Assembly (NCBI GenBank): GCA_036835325.1 | Contig: DAITMF010000011.1 | Span: 1-64,000, forward strand | Source of the DNA: CAMCHP01 sp036835325 | GTDB taxonomy: Bacteria; Bacteroidota; Bacteroidia; Flavobacteriales_D; Sanyastnellaceae | DNA: 64,000 nt | Reading direction: 5' to 3' | In this document: positions 35,883-43,178 of the stretch, piece after piece | Numbering within the stretch: position 1 is the first letter of the stretch | How the letters are laid out: every line of letters starts with the position of its first letter | Translations under genes and position numbers: made by a program | Notes under the pieces: model-generated | Seen by the model: only the letters and a program-made list of their open reading frames with translations | What the model was told of the DNA's origin: nothing | Database searches by the model: none

Positions 35883-36737
35883 ATGCTGTACTTGTACACC
35901 CGCGGAGAGTTTTTACCTGTTGATGCTCCTGTGCTTCGCATTGGTCATCGTGGTTTTCGCTTCGCGGATGGTTTCTTCGAGACCATTCGCGTCTTCAATG
36001 GTAAACCCCTCTACCTCGAACACCACTTCAGCAGAATCTTGGATGCCATTAAGGTGTATCGCCTCGAACGCGACCTCGACTTCACCCTGCAACGGCTTGA
36101 AAGGGAAATCATGCAGTTGCTCCGCAGGAACCATATTTCGGAAGGTGGACGAATCCGAATCACCTTCTCGCGCCAAGGCGATGGTTTCTATTTGCCCGAT
36201 AGCAACGTGCTCGATTACATCATTGAAGCGCGACCACTCGACAACAACCGCTTCGCACTCAACGAAGAAGGGCGCGTGACCGAACTGTACACCGAAATAA
36301 AGAAAGACATCAATAAGCTGTCGATGTTCAAAAACATTGATAGCAACCTGTACGTACTCGCCAGCATTTTCGCTCGCGAAAACAACCTGCACGATGTCCT
36401 GATCCAGAATTACAAGGGCGGCATTATTGAATCAACCACGTCAAACATCTTCTTGGTGAGCAATGGCGTGCTGTACACTCCCGGCATTGAAGACGGGCCT
36501 ATTGCCGGGGTGATGCGCATGCAGGTGATTAACTTGGCTTTGGAACACAAAATCAAGATTTACGAGTGCACCATCAACCCGCAAAACCTCTTGGCCGCCG
36601 ATGAGCTGTTTCTGACCAATGCCATTCAGGGCATTCAATGGGTTGGGAGCTACCGCACGAAGCGTTATTACAACGACATGGCGCACCGCATTACCTCACT
36701 GCTCAACGATCAAGCTGCAAGGCTAACAGCAGGATAA
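35883..36737 (+). CDS. Class IV PLP-dependent aminotransferase
   Basis: 284 residues. Family features: FADGFFETIRVFNGKPLYLEHHF near the N-terminus, the lysine region LSMFKNIDSNLYVLAS, GGIIESTTSNIFLV, and DELFLTNAIQGIQWV at the end. This covers branched-chain aminotransferases, D-amino acid transaminases and aminodeoxychorismate lyase (PabC). The size is closer to PabC, and a folate gene (folE) is 3 kb away, but the specificity is not settled. The stop abuts the convergent DppB-like gene. Confidence 0.85.
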   Translation: MLYLYTRGEFLPVDAPVLRIGHRGFRFADGFFETIRVFNGKPLYLEHHFSRILDAIKVYRLERDLDFTLQRLEREIMQLLRRNHISEGGRIRITFSRQGDGFYLPDSNVLDYIIEARPLDNNRFALNEEGRVTELYTEIKKDINKLSMFKNIDSNLYVLASIFARENNLHDVLIQNYKGGIIESTTSNIFLVSNGVLYTPGIEDGPIAGVMRMQVINLALEHKIKIYECTINPQNLLAADELFLTNAIQGIQWVGSYRTKRYYNDMAHRITSLLNDQAARLTAG

Positions 36738-37979
36738 TCAGCCCATCCGAACACGCGGGTCAATCCATCCATACACAATGTCGACCAAGGTGTTGACCAC
36801 AACGAACACGGTGGCCACCACCATCACGGCGCCCATTACTACGGGTAAATCGTTCTTCTCAAGCGAACGAAACATCTCCATTCCAAGGCCCTTCCAGCCG
36901 AAAACAAATTCAACGAACACTGCACCGGCAAGCATAGATGCAAGCCATCCTGATGCCGCGGTAATGACAGGGTTGAGCGCGTTTCGAACGACATGCCGTG
37001 TGATAACCGCCGTTTCACTCAATCCCTTCGCTCGGGCTGTTCGCACGTAATCGTGCGACATCACCTCGAGGGCACTGTTGCGCATGAGTTGTGCGATTAC
37101 CGCAAGCGGACGAATGCCCAAGGTGAGCGCAGGCAAAAGCAAGTGCTGCAAAGCGAGCTGTTCACCTTTCCACACATCCACTTCGTAAAGGCTACCGCTC
37201 ATGGGCAAGCCCGTTCCGGGAAGGGCAAAACTCACTACCGGCCATCCATCCACCATCCGCGAAAGCGACCAAAAAAACACACCTGAGCACACGCCGGCTA
37301 TCCACCACTGTACCCCGCGTTTACCGACCATCCGCGCAAGCGAAGGAAGCAAAACAATGGGCAAAACGAACCACAGTGAAACCGGCACCTGCGCAAACCA
37401 TACATAACCAAAGAGCCACGCAATGAGAATGGCGGTGAAGAACGACGGACCGCTCATGCCAATTGAAGCCGTTACCAAAATGAAGCGATCAAGCGCACTG
37501 TCTTTGTGGAGGGCTGAAACGAGGCCCAGCGCCGAGCCGATGACCAATGCGAAGGACATTGCCACCAAAGCGAGCAAAAAGGTGGCGGGCATTGACTCGC
37601 TTAGCAGGGCGCCTACACCTTTTCCGGTAATCCATGATCGGCCGAGGTAGGGCCATTTCACCACCCATCGGTAGTTTTCACCGCTGTGGAGCGTGACCGC
37701 AGCAAGCTCATTATCGGCACGCCAAGTGCGCGAAGCCTCATCGAGTGAATGCCGTGAAATGGGCGACACATCGTTGAGGAACAGCAGGTAGCGATCGGTC
37801 GCAGGCAAATCAAGCGAAAACTTGCGCCGAATGGCCGCGATGACATCTTCCGATTCTGACTGTCCGGCCAGTTCACGGGCCGGGTCAGGCACGAGGGTGA
37901 ACAAAAAAAACACCAAGGTTACCACGCCAAAGAGCACGGTTACGCCATACAGCAAACGTCGGAGCAGGAAACTCAGCAT
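36738..37979 (-). CDS. DppB/OppB-type ABC transporter permease
   Basis: 413 residues. N-terminal LRRLLYGVTVLFGVVTLVFFLFTLVPDPA is the classic start of peptide/nickel permease component B; five further membrane segments and the EAA-type loop (HDYVRTARAKGLSETAVITRHVVRNALNPVIT) are present. The large loop between TM1 and TM2 is expanded. Its partner DppC, ATPases and binding protein are not in the window. It starts 3 nt after the BT_3928-like gene. Confidence 0.9.
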   Translation of the reverse strand: MLSFLLRRLLYGVTVLFGVVTLVFFLFTLVPDPARELAGQSESEDVIAAIRRKFSLDLPATDRYLLFLNDVSPISRHSLDEASRTWRADNELAAVTLHSGENYRWVVKWPYLGRSWITGKGVGALLSESMPATFLLALVAMSFALVIGSALGLVSALHKDSALDRFILVTASIGMSGPSFFTAILIAWLFGYVWFAQVPVSLWFVLPIVLLPSLARMVGKRGVQWWIAGVCSGVFFWSLSRMVDGWPVVSFALPGTGLPMSGSLYEVDVWKGEQLALQHLLLPALTLGIRPLAVIAQLMRNSALEVMSHDYVRTARAKGLSETAVITRHVVRNALNPVITAASGWLASMLAGAVFVEFVFGWKGLGMEMFRSLEKNDLPVVMGAVMVVATVFVVVNTLVDIVYGWIDPRVRMG

Positions 37980-37982
37980 CGA

Positions 37983-39347
37983 TTACTTCAGCGAGGGCGC
38001 TACATCGGCCCAAGCCGGGAAGTCGCGCCAAGCCCACTTGTTGATAACCACTCCGTTTTTGATTAACACCAAACCGGGATTGCTGCGGATGACAATCTTC
38101 AACTCGATTTGGTCCATGTTGTAAAACGGGTACGCCGCTTGGTGGGTGTGACGGTAGTCTTCGACCTCGTCATAACTGCCGTTGGTAATGGCGTAGAATT
38201 TATGTCCGGCCTTCTCGGCCTCTGCGGCCAAGGAATTCAGGGCAGCTTGTGCGCTTTCTTCGGTTTCGGAGAGGTTGTTTGAAATGTGAAGGAAGACGTA
38301 TCCGGGGTCTTCGAGGATTTCCCACGTCATGTCATCGCCCTCGTAAGTCAGCACCTCGAAATCTTTGATAAGCGCCTCGTAACCGTCTTTCAATTTGACT
38401 TCTTTGCCATCGTACGATACAGCTTCGTAGGTGCGCTTAAACCAATCGGTGCCTTGTACTTTCAGCCAATCGGTTGAGTAAATCATGGTATCGGCACCGG
38501 TGGTGATGTTGCGGAAGGTGTATTCGGTGGCGTATTGCGGACCTTCGATTCCCAATTCTTCGGCCGATTTCATGTTTTCAGGAATGCTCTGACCGATGGC
38601 GTACGGCCGGTAGTCTTTCATCGGTAAATGCGCCAAGGTTGAGTATTGGAAGATGCCCGCGACCAGGAGTACTGCCGCAGCCATGATCCATTCTTTCGAC
38701 GGATGATTCACGCGGCGCTGCACAAAGGCGGCAACGATCAAGGCCAATGCAGTGAACATCGGCGGAAACAGCCAATCGAGCATCGTCATCGCAAAAATGG
38801 CGGTGATGAAAATCGACACCGAATAAATGTAAATCGACTCTTTTGGGGTGTTCAGACGAATCATGCCGCGGAACGCTCCAATCACAATCGGTACGATGAA
38901 AATGAGCAGAAAGATGTCTTTCAAAAAACTTTCATGCGGCGTAAGCGGAATAGCATTGCCAAAGCAGCCGCATTCAAGCACGCATTGGTTGGCGATTTCA
39001 ATCAGTTGACCGCTCTCATCTTTGATCATTTTCGTCCCCAACGGGTCGCAATTGTCGGTGTAATTGGTCAGCCATGTGAAGAACAGCATGATCACCAATG
39101 TGAGCACGCTCGTTAATTTCGGCAGCGCTCCCACCAGCATCGCCACACCGAGCAAAATTTCACCAATCACCACCAAAACCGCAAATGCCAGCGCATAAGG
39201 CGTTAAAAATTCGAGGTTCAGTGCCCCCGGCTCGAAGTATTCTTCAAGCTTGTACATGAAGCCAATGGCATCGTTTGACTTGATCAAACCGCTGACAATG
39301 AACAGTGACCCTACAATCACTCGTGAAATGGTAACAATCAGGCGCAT
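37983..39347 (-). CDS. DoxX/MauE-like BT_3928 family membrane protein
   Basis: 454 residues from the ATG at 39347. Residues 1-190 are DoxX-like with four membrane spans (RVIVGSLFIVSGLIKSNDAIGF), including a cysteine-rich loop NQCVLECGCFGN like MauE. A middle membrane region follows, and the C-terminal 150 residues look thioredoxin-like (YVFLHISNNLSE... GLVLIKNGVVINKWAW) but without a CxxC. Redox or cofactor-maturation role suspected. The permease gene follows directly. A TAACTTGC box variant at 39384-39391 may be its promoter. Confidence 0.85.
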   Translation of the reverse strand: MRLIVTISRVIVGSLFIVSGLIKSNDAIGFMYKLEEYFEPGALNLEFLTPYALAFAVLVVIGEILLGVAMLVGALPKLTSVLTLVIMLFFTWLTNYTDNCDPLGTKMIKDESGQLIEIANQCVLECGCFGNAIPLTPHESFLKDIFLLIFIVPIVIGAFRGMIRLNTPKESIYIYSVSIFITAIFAMTMLDWLFPPMFTALALIVAAFVQRRVNHPSKEWIMAAAVLLVAGIFQYSTLAHLPMKDYRPYAIGQSIPENMKSAEELGIEGPQYATEYTFRNITTGADTMIYSTDWLKVQGTDWFKRTYEAVSYDGKEVKLKDGYEALIKDFEVLTYEGDDMTWEILEDPGYVFLHISNNLSETEESAQAALNSLAAEAEKAGHKFYAITNGSYDEVEDYRHTHQAAYPFYNMDQIELKIVIRSNPGLVLIKNGVVINKWAWRDFPAWADVAPSLK

Positions 39348-39432
39348 AGTTGGCAATATTTCAAGCTGCAAGTTATTGCATTTTACACTACACACCCACC
39401 CCTGAGTGCTTCGCAAGGCAGGCCGAAAGCGG

Positions 39433-39440
39433 TATCTTTG
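39433..39440 (+). promoter_or_regulatory. Bacteroidota -7 box (TATCTTTG)
   Basis: Exact TAnnTTTG match 34 nt before the ATG at 39475; it drives the YciI lipoprotein and probably recQ. Confidence 0.6.
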
Positions 39441-39474
39441 AGAAAGATTAACAGCTCGAAAAACGTCAAACCCC

Positions 39475-39951
39475 ATGCGAACGATGCGTTCAAGTGTTTT
39501 GGTTTTCTGTGGATGGATGGCCGCCCTACTGCTTGGGTCGTGTGCTACCGGCGAGCCTAACCCTACCGGTTTTGATGCTGATTTGGCTTCTCGCCTGGGG
39601 GCGGATGCCTACGGAATGCGCACCTACGTCATGGTGTTGCTTGAAGCGGGTGGAGCGCGTGCCGAAGACCGGTCGATGACTCAGGAGCTGATGGATGGCC
39701 ACCTTGCCAACATCGCGCGCTTGGCCGATGAGGGAAAAATGGTGTTGGCCGGCCCCTTCGGATCGCCCTCGCCCTACCGCGGTTTGTTTGTGTTTGCCAC
39801 CGACAACCTCGACACAGCCCAAAGCTGGATGAACAGTGACCCCGCCATTCAAGCGGGTATGCTGAAAGGCAGTTTTCACCCGTGGTACGGCAGTGCAGCG
39901 CTGATGGAAACCGCGCAAATTCACAAACGCATCGAACAAACAGCACCCTAA
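39475..39951 (+). CDS. YciI-like domain lipoprotein
   Basis: 158 residues. Signal peptide with lipobox LLGSC. The mature part has a YCII-related fold: MRTYVMVLLEAG, a HLANIARLADEGKMVLAGPFG core (with the conserved His) and LFVFATDNLDTAQSWMNSDPA. YciI domains are small dimeric proteins of uncertain activity; the lipidated form is found in Bacteroidota. recQ begins 4 nt after its stop. Confidence 0.85.
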   Translation: MRTMRSSVLVFCGWMAALLLGSCATGEPNPTGFDADLASRLGADAYGMRTYVMVLLEAGGARAEDRSMTQELMDGHLANIARLADEGKMVLAGPFGSPSPYRGLFVFATDNLDTAQSWMNSDPAIQAGMLKGSFHPWYGSAALMETAQIHKRIEQTAP

Positions 39952-39955
39952 CAGC

Positions 39956-41842
39956 ATGTACCCAGAACCGGTTGATGTATTGCGTGAATATTGGGGCTAC
40001 CCGGCTTTCAGACCTCAACAGGAAGACATCGTGCGTTCGGTACTGCTCAACCGCGACACGCTCGCATTGATGCCTACCGGCGGCGGGAAATCCATTTGCT
40101 TCCAAGTGCCTGCCTTGGCGCGCGAAGGCATTTGCTTGGTGATTTCGCCGCTCATCGCCTTGATGAAAGATCAGGTTGATCGCTTGCGCAGCATGAACAT
40201 CAAGGCCACCTACCTGTCGTCGGCCCAAAGCAAGCACGAGCTCGACATCGCACTTGACAACGCCATTTACGGAGGATTGAAGTTCTTGTACGTATCGCCG
40301 GAGCGCTTAAAAAATGAGCTGTTTATTGAGCGTTTCAAACGCATGAAGGTCAACCTCATTGCCGTTGATGAAGCCCATTGCATTTCGCAGTGGGGACACG
40401 ATTTCAGGCCGGCATACCGCGAAATCGCCGCTGTGCGTGAGCTGCATCCGAATGTGCCGGTTATGGCGGTAACGGCCTCAGCGACGCCTGAAGTAGCCAA
40501 CGATATCGTACAGCAGCTCAAAATGCGCGATGCCGCCGTGTTTGAGTTGCCGATGGTGCGCAATAACCTGCACTATGCAGCCATCGAAGAGGCTGAACCC
40601 CTAGGCCGACTCTTGCGCATTTGCAAACGTTTGGAGGGAAGCGGCATCATTTACGCCGGCACACGAAAAGCCGTGCGCAACACAGCCGAATTTCTGACAG
40701 GACATGGAATCGCCGCCGGTTACTACCACGCCGGATTGGATGTCGCAACAAAAGAAAGGCTGCAAAACGAGTGGCTGCAGGGCAAGTTTCCGGTAATGGT
40801 GGCCACCAATGCCTTTGGCATGGGCATCGACAAACCCGATGTTCGGTACGTCGTGCATACCCAAGCCCCGCAAAACCTCGAGAATTACGTGCAAGAAGCC
40901 GGACGAGGCGGCCGCGACGGCAACGACAGTTGGGCCATTTTGCTCTGGAACACTGCAATGGCCGAAGAGCAAATGCGGATGCTCAAAGACAGCTTCCCGC
41001 CGCGTGAACTCATCCGTGAAGTGTACCACAACCTATGCGCCCACTTTTCGGTTGCCTACGGCGCCGGCCAAGAAGAAACCTACGAATTTGTCATGGGCGA
41101 CTTTGTAAGAAAGTACAACTACAAAGCGCCACAGGTGATGAATGCACTTGAAATATTGATGATTTCAGGCTATTTGCAGCTTTCTGAAGGCATGCTCATT
41201 CCTTCGCGGGTTATGGTGCGGATGACCAACTCAGCCTTGTACGATTTCCAGGTGCGAAATCCCAGCTTCGACGCGTTTCTCAGGCTTTTGCTCCGCTCGT
41301 ACGGCGGCTTGTTTGAAACCTACACCCGCATCGATGAGCACTACCTCGCTCGAAAAACAGGCTGGGGCACCAACCGTGTGGTCGAGATGCTGCAAAAACT
41401 CGATGAAATGGAAGTCTTGGCCTACCGTCCGCGTACGACCTACCCCACCATCACGCTCACCGTTGGTCGTCAACGCAGCGAGAACCTCGTGATCACACCC
41501 GAATCGTACGAGCTTCGCATGGAGCGCAGCATTGGCAGGTACGAAACCATGATGAACTACATGCACCTCGATGGCTGCCGCAGCAAGTTCATCGCGCATT
41601 ACTTTGGAGACCTTGAAGCCGATAACTGCGGCCACTGCGATTGGTGCCGAAAGCACCACATCCCGAAGGTTGCACCTGCCGACATCGTGCGAGGCAGCCT
41701 TCGTGAAAAACCGATGACCCTCAACGAAGTGCTCGACCTCAACGCGGAAGTACCACGTGAAGTGCTGATTCTCGAAGTCAATCGCATGCTTGAAGAGGGT
41801 GAACTCGTTCGCGACGACGACGACTTGCTTCACCTCGCCTGA
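39956..41842 (+). CDS. recQ: RecQ-family ATP-dependent DNA helicase
   Basis: 628 residues. N-terminal motif 0 WGYPAFRPQQEDIV, Walker A MPTGGGKSICFQ, DEAH in VDEAHCISQWGHDFRPAY, SATP-type motif III and motif VI (QEAGRGGRDG). The RecQ zinc domain has four Cys near the end (DGCRSKF... NCGHCDWC). No C-terminal HRDC domain is evident, as in the shorter RecQ paralogue common in Bacteroidota. DNA repair and recombination. Confidence 0.95.
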   Translation: MYPEPVDVLREYWGYPAFRPQQEDIVRSVLLNRDTLALMPTGGGKSICFQVPALAREGICLVISPLIALMKDQVDRLRSMNIKATYLSSAQSKHELDIALDNAIYGGLKFLYVSPERLKNELFIERFKRMKVNLIAVDEAHCISQWGHDFRPAYREIAAVRELHPNVPVMAVTASATPEVANDIVQQLKMRDAAVFELPMVRNNLHYAAIEEAEPLGRLLRICKRLEGSGIIYAGTRKAVRNTAEFLTGHGIAAGYYHAGLDVATKERLQNEWLQGKFPVMVATNAFGMGIDKPDVRYVVHTQAPQNLENYVQEAGRGGRDGNDSWAILLWNTAMAEEQMRMLKDSFPPRELIREVYHNLCAHFSVAYGAGQEETYEFVMGDFVRKYNYKAPQVMNALEILMISGYLQLSEGMLIPSRVMVRMTNSALYDFQVRNPSFDAFLRLLLRSYGGLFETYTRIDEHYLARKTGWGTNRVVEMLQKLDEMEVLAYRPRTTYPTITLTVGRQRSENLVITPESYELRMERSIGRYETMMNYMHLDGCRSKFIAHYFGDLEADNCGHCDWCRKHHIPKVAPADIVRGSLREKPMTLNEVLDLNAEVPREVLILEVNRMLEEGELVRDDDDLLHLA

Positions 41843-41872
41843 GCTCATGCCCTTTGCTTAACTTGCGGCCCT

Positions 41873-43057
41873 ATGCAGCCAACCGCAACCCTCTTCCTCC
41901 ATCCGAAAAAAACACGATCGGTTGAACGTTTTCATCCGTGGGTGTTCTCAGGCGCCATTGTAAAAACCGATGGACAACCGCAGCCGGGCGACTTTGTTGC
42001 CGTTCGCATTGTGAATGGTACATTGCTCGGACATGGCTTTTACGGTGAAGGAGGATCAATCGCTGCGCGGATGACCCACTTCGGCGAAGAACCCCCCGGA
42101 GACCGCTGGTGGCACGCGCGTTTGCAAAACGCCTACCATCTGCGCACCGCTCTCGGATTAACATCATCAAACGAAACCGATACCTACCGTCTCGTGCACG
42201 GCGAAGGCGATGGATTGCCCGGCCTCATCATCGACCACTACGCAGGTGTTCTTGTCGTTCAGGCACATACTGCCGGTATGCACCGCTTGTTGCCCCGCAT
42301 CACCGAAAGCCTCGTTGATATCTACGGAGCCGCCTGCAAAGCGGTGTACAACAAGAGCGGTGATACCCTTCCAGGAGGAGCCGAAGAAGGGTACTTGCAT
42401 GGTGACCCGCTTGCAGAGCATAGCTCGCTTGAATACGGAAACCGCTTCGCCATTGACTTCACCGGCGGACAAAAAACCGGGTTTTTCATTGACCAGCGCG
42501 AGAACCGCCGTTTGCTCGGCGAACTCTCGAAAGACCGTAAAGTGCTCAACACCTTTTCGTACACAGGCGGCTTTTCGATGTATGCACTAAACTCAGGTGC
42601 ACAGTTGGTTCACAGCCTCGACAGCTCGAAACGCGCTCTCGACGTGGGTGAAAAGAACCTCGAACTGAACGATTTTGACGCGAGCAAGCACCGCTCAATT
42701 CAAGCCGATGCAGTGCAGTACCTCAAGCACCTTGAAGAACCCTACGACTTGATTGTGCTTGACCCTCCTGCCTTTGCCAAGCACCTCAAGGCGCGCCATC
42801 AGGCGGTTCAAGGCTACAAGCGCATCAATGCGTTGGCCATGAAGCACATTGAACCCGGTGGTTTGCTGTTCACCTTCTCGTGCTCGCAGGCCGTTGACCG
42901 TGATTTGTTCACCAACACCATCATCGCCGCAGCCATTGAATCGGGGCGTCGTGTACGCATTCTTCATCGCCTCAGTCAGCCTGCTGACCATCCTGTCAAT
43001 GCCTTCCATCCTGAAGGTGAGTACTTAAAGGGATTGGTTGTTGAGGTTGATGGATGA
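41873..43057 (+). CDS. RlmI-type class I SAM-dependent rRNA methyltransferase
   Basis: 394 residues. An N-terminal PUA domain (KKTRSVERFHPWVFSGAI) is followed by a linker and a Rossmann methyltransferase domain: KTGFFIDQRENRRLLGEL, NTFSYTGGFSMYAL (SAM loop), then LIVLDPPAFAK and FTFSCSQAVD. This order matches RlmI (23S rRNA m5C1962) and relatives. A TAACTTGC -7-like box (41859-41866) lies 6 nt before the ATG. Followed by the terminator at 43122-43162. Confidence 0.93.
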   Translation: MQPTATLFLHPKKTRSVERFHPWVFSGAIVKTDGQPQPGDFVAVRIVNGTLLGHGFYGEGGSIAARMTHFGEEPPGDRWWHARLQNAYHLRTALGLTSSNETDTYRLVHGEGDGLPGLIIDHYAGVLVVQAHTAGMHRLLPRITESLVDIYGAACKAVYNKSGDTLPGGAEEGYLHGDPLAEHSSLEYGNRFAIDFTGGQKTGFFIDQRENRRLLGELSKDRKVLNTFSYTGGFSMYALNSGAQLVHSLDSSKRALDVGEKNLELNDFDASKHRSIQADAVQYLKHLEEPYDLIVLDPPAFAKHLKARHQAVQGYKRINALAMKHIEPGGLLFTFSCSQAVDRDLFTNTIIAAAIESGRRVRILHRLSQPADHPVNAFHPEGEYLKGLVVEVDG

Positions 43058-43097
43058 GTTGCTGAAAGGTGCATAAAGCGTTTATCCGTTTGCCGGC

Positions 43098-43116
43098 CCA
43101 TCCATCCATCCATCCA
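43098..43116. repeat. (CCAT)n microsatellite, about 4.5 copies
   Basis: A short tetranucleotide array in the gap after the methyltransferase gene. It is the densest of many copies of the ATCCATCC octamer in the window. Too short and intergenic for obvious phase variation. Confidence 0.8.
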
Positions 43117-43121
43117 AAAAA

Positions 43122-43162
43122 AAAAATCCGGATGATCTGATTGACAGACCATCCGGATTTTT
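43122..43162. terminator. Bidirectional rho-independent terminator
   Basis: A 13-bp stem (43122-43134 with 43150-43162, core ATCCGGATG/CATCCGGAT) with a 15-nt loop, A-tract on the left and T-tract on the right. It lies between two convergent genes and can stop both the methyltransferase and the ASPIC transcripts. Confidence 0.88.
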
Positions 43163-43178
43163 GTTTCAGCGAAATCGT

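Noticed and set aside
39384..39391. TAnCTTGC sequences as regular -7 boxes
   Set aside because: They recur at 1864, 6266, 39384 and 41859 near starts, but differ from TAnnTTTG at the conserved end; noted inside gene entries and not listed as promoters.
43098..43116. (CCAT)n array as a phase-variable tract
   Set aside because: It is intergenic, only about 4.5 copies, and downstream of one gene and beyond the end of the convergent one, so slippage would not alter a reading frame.
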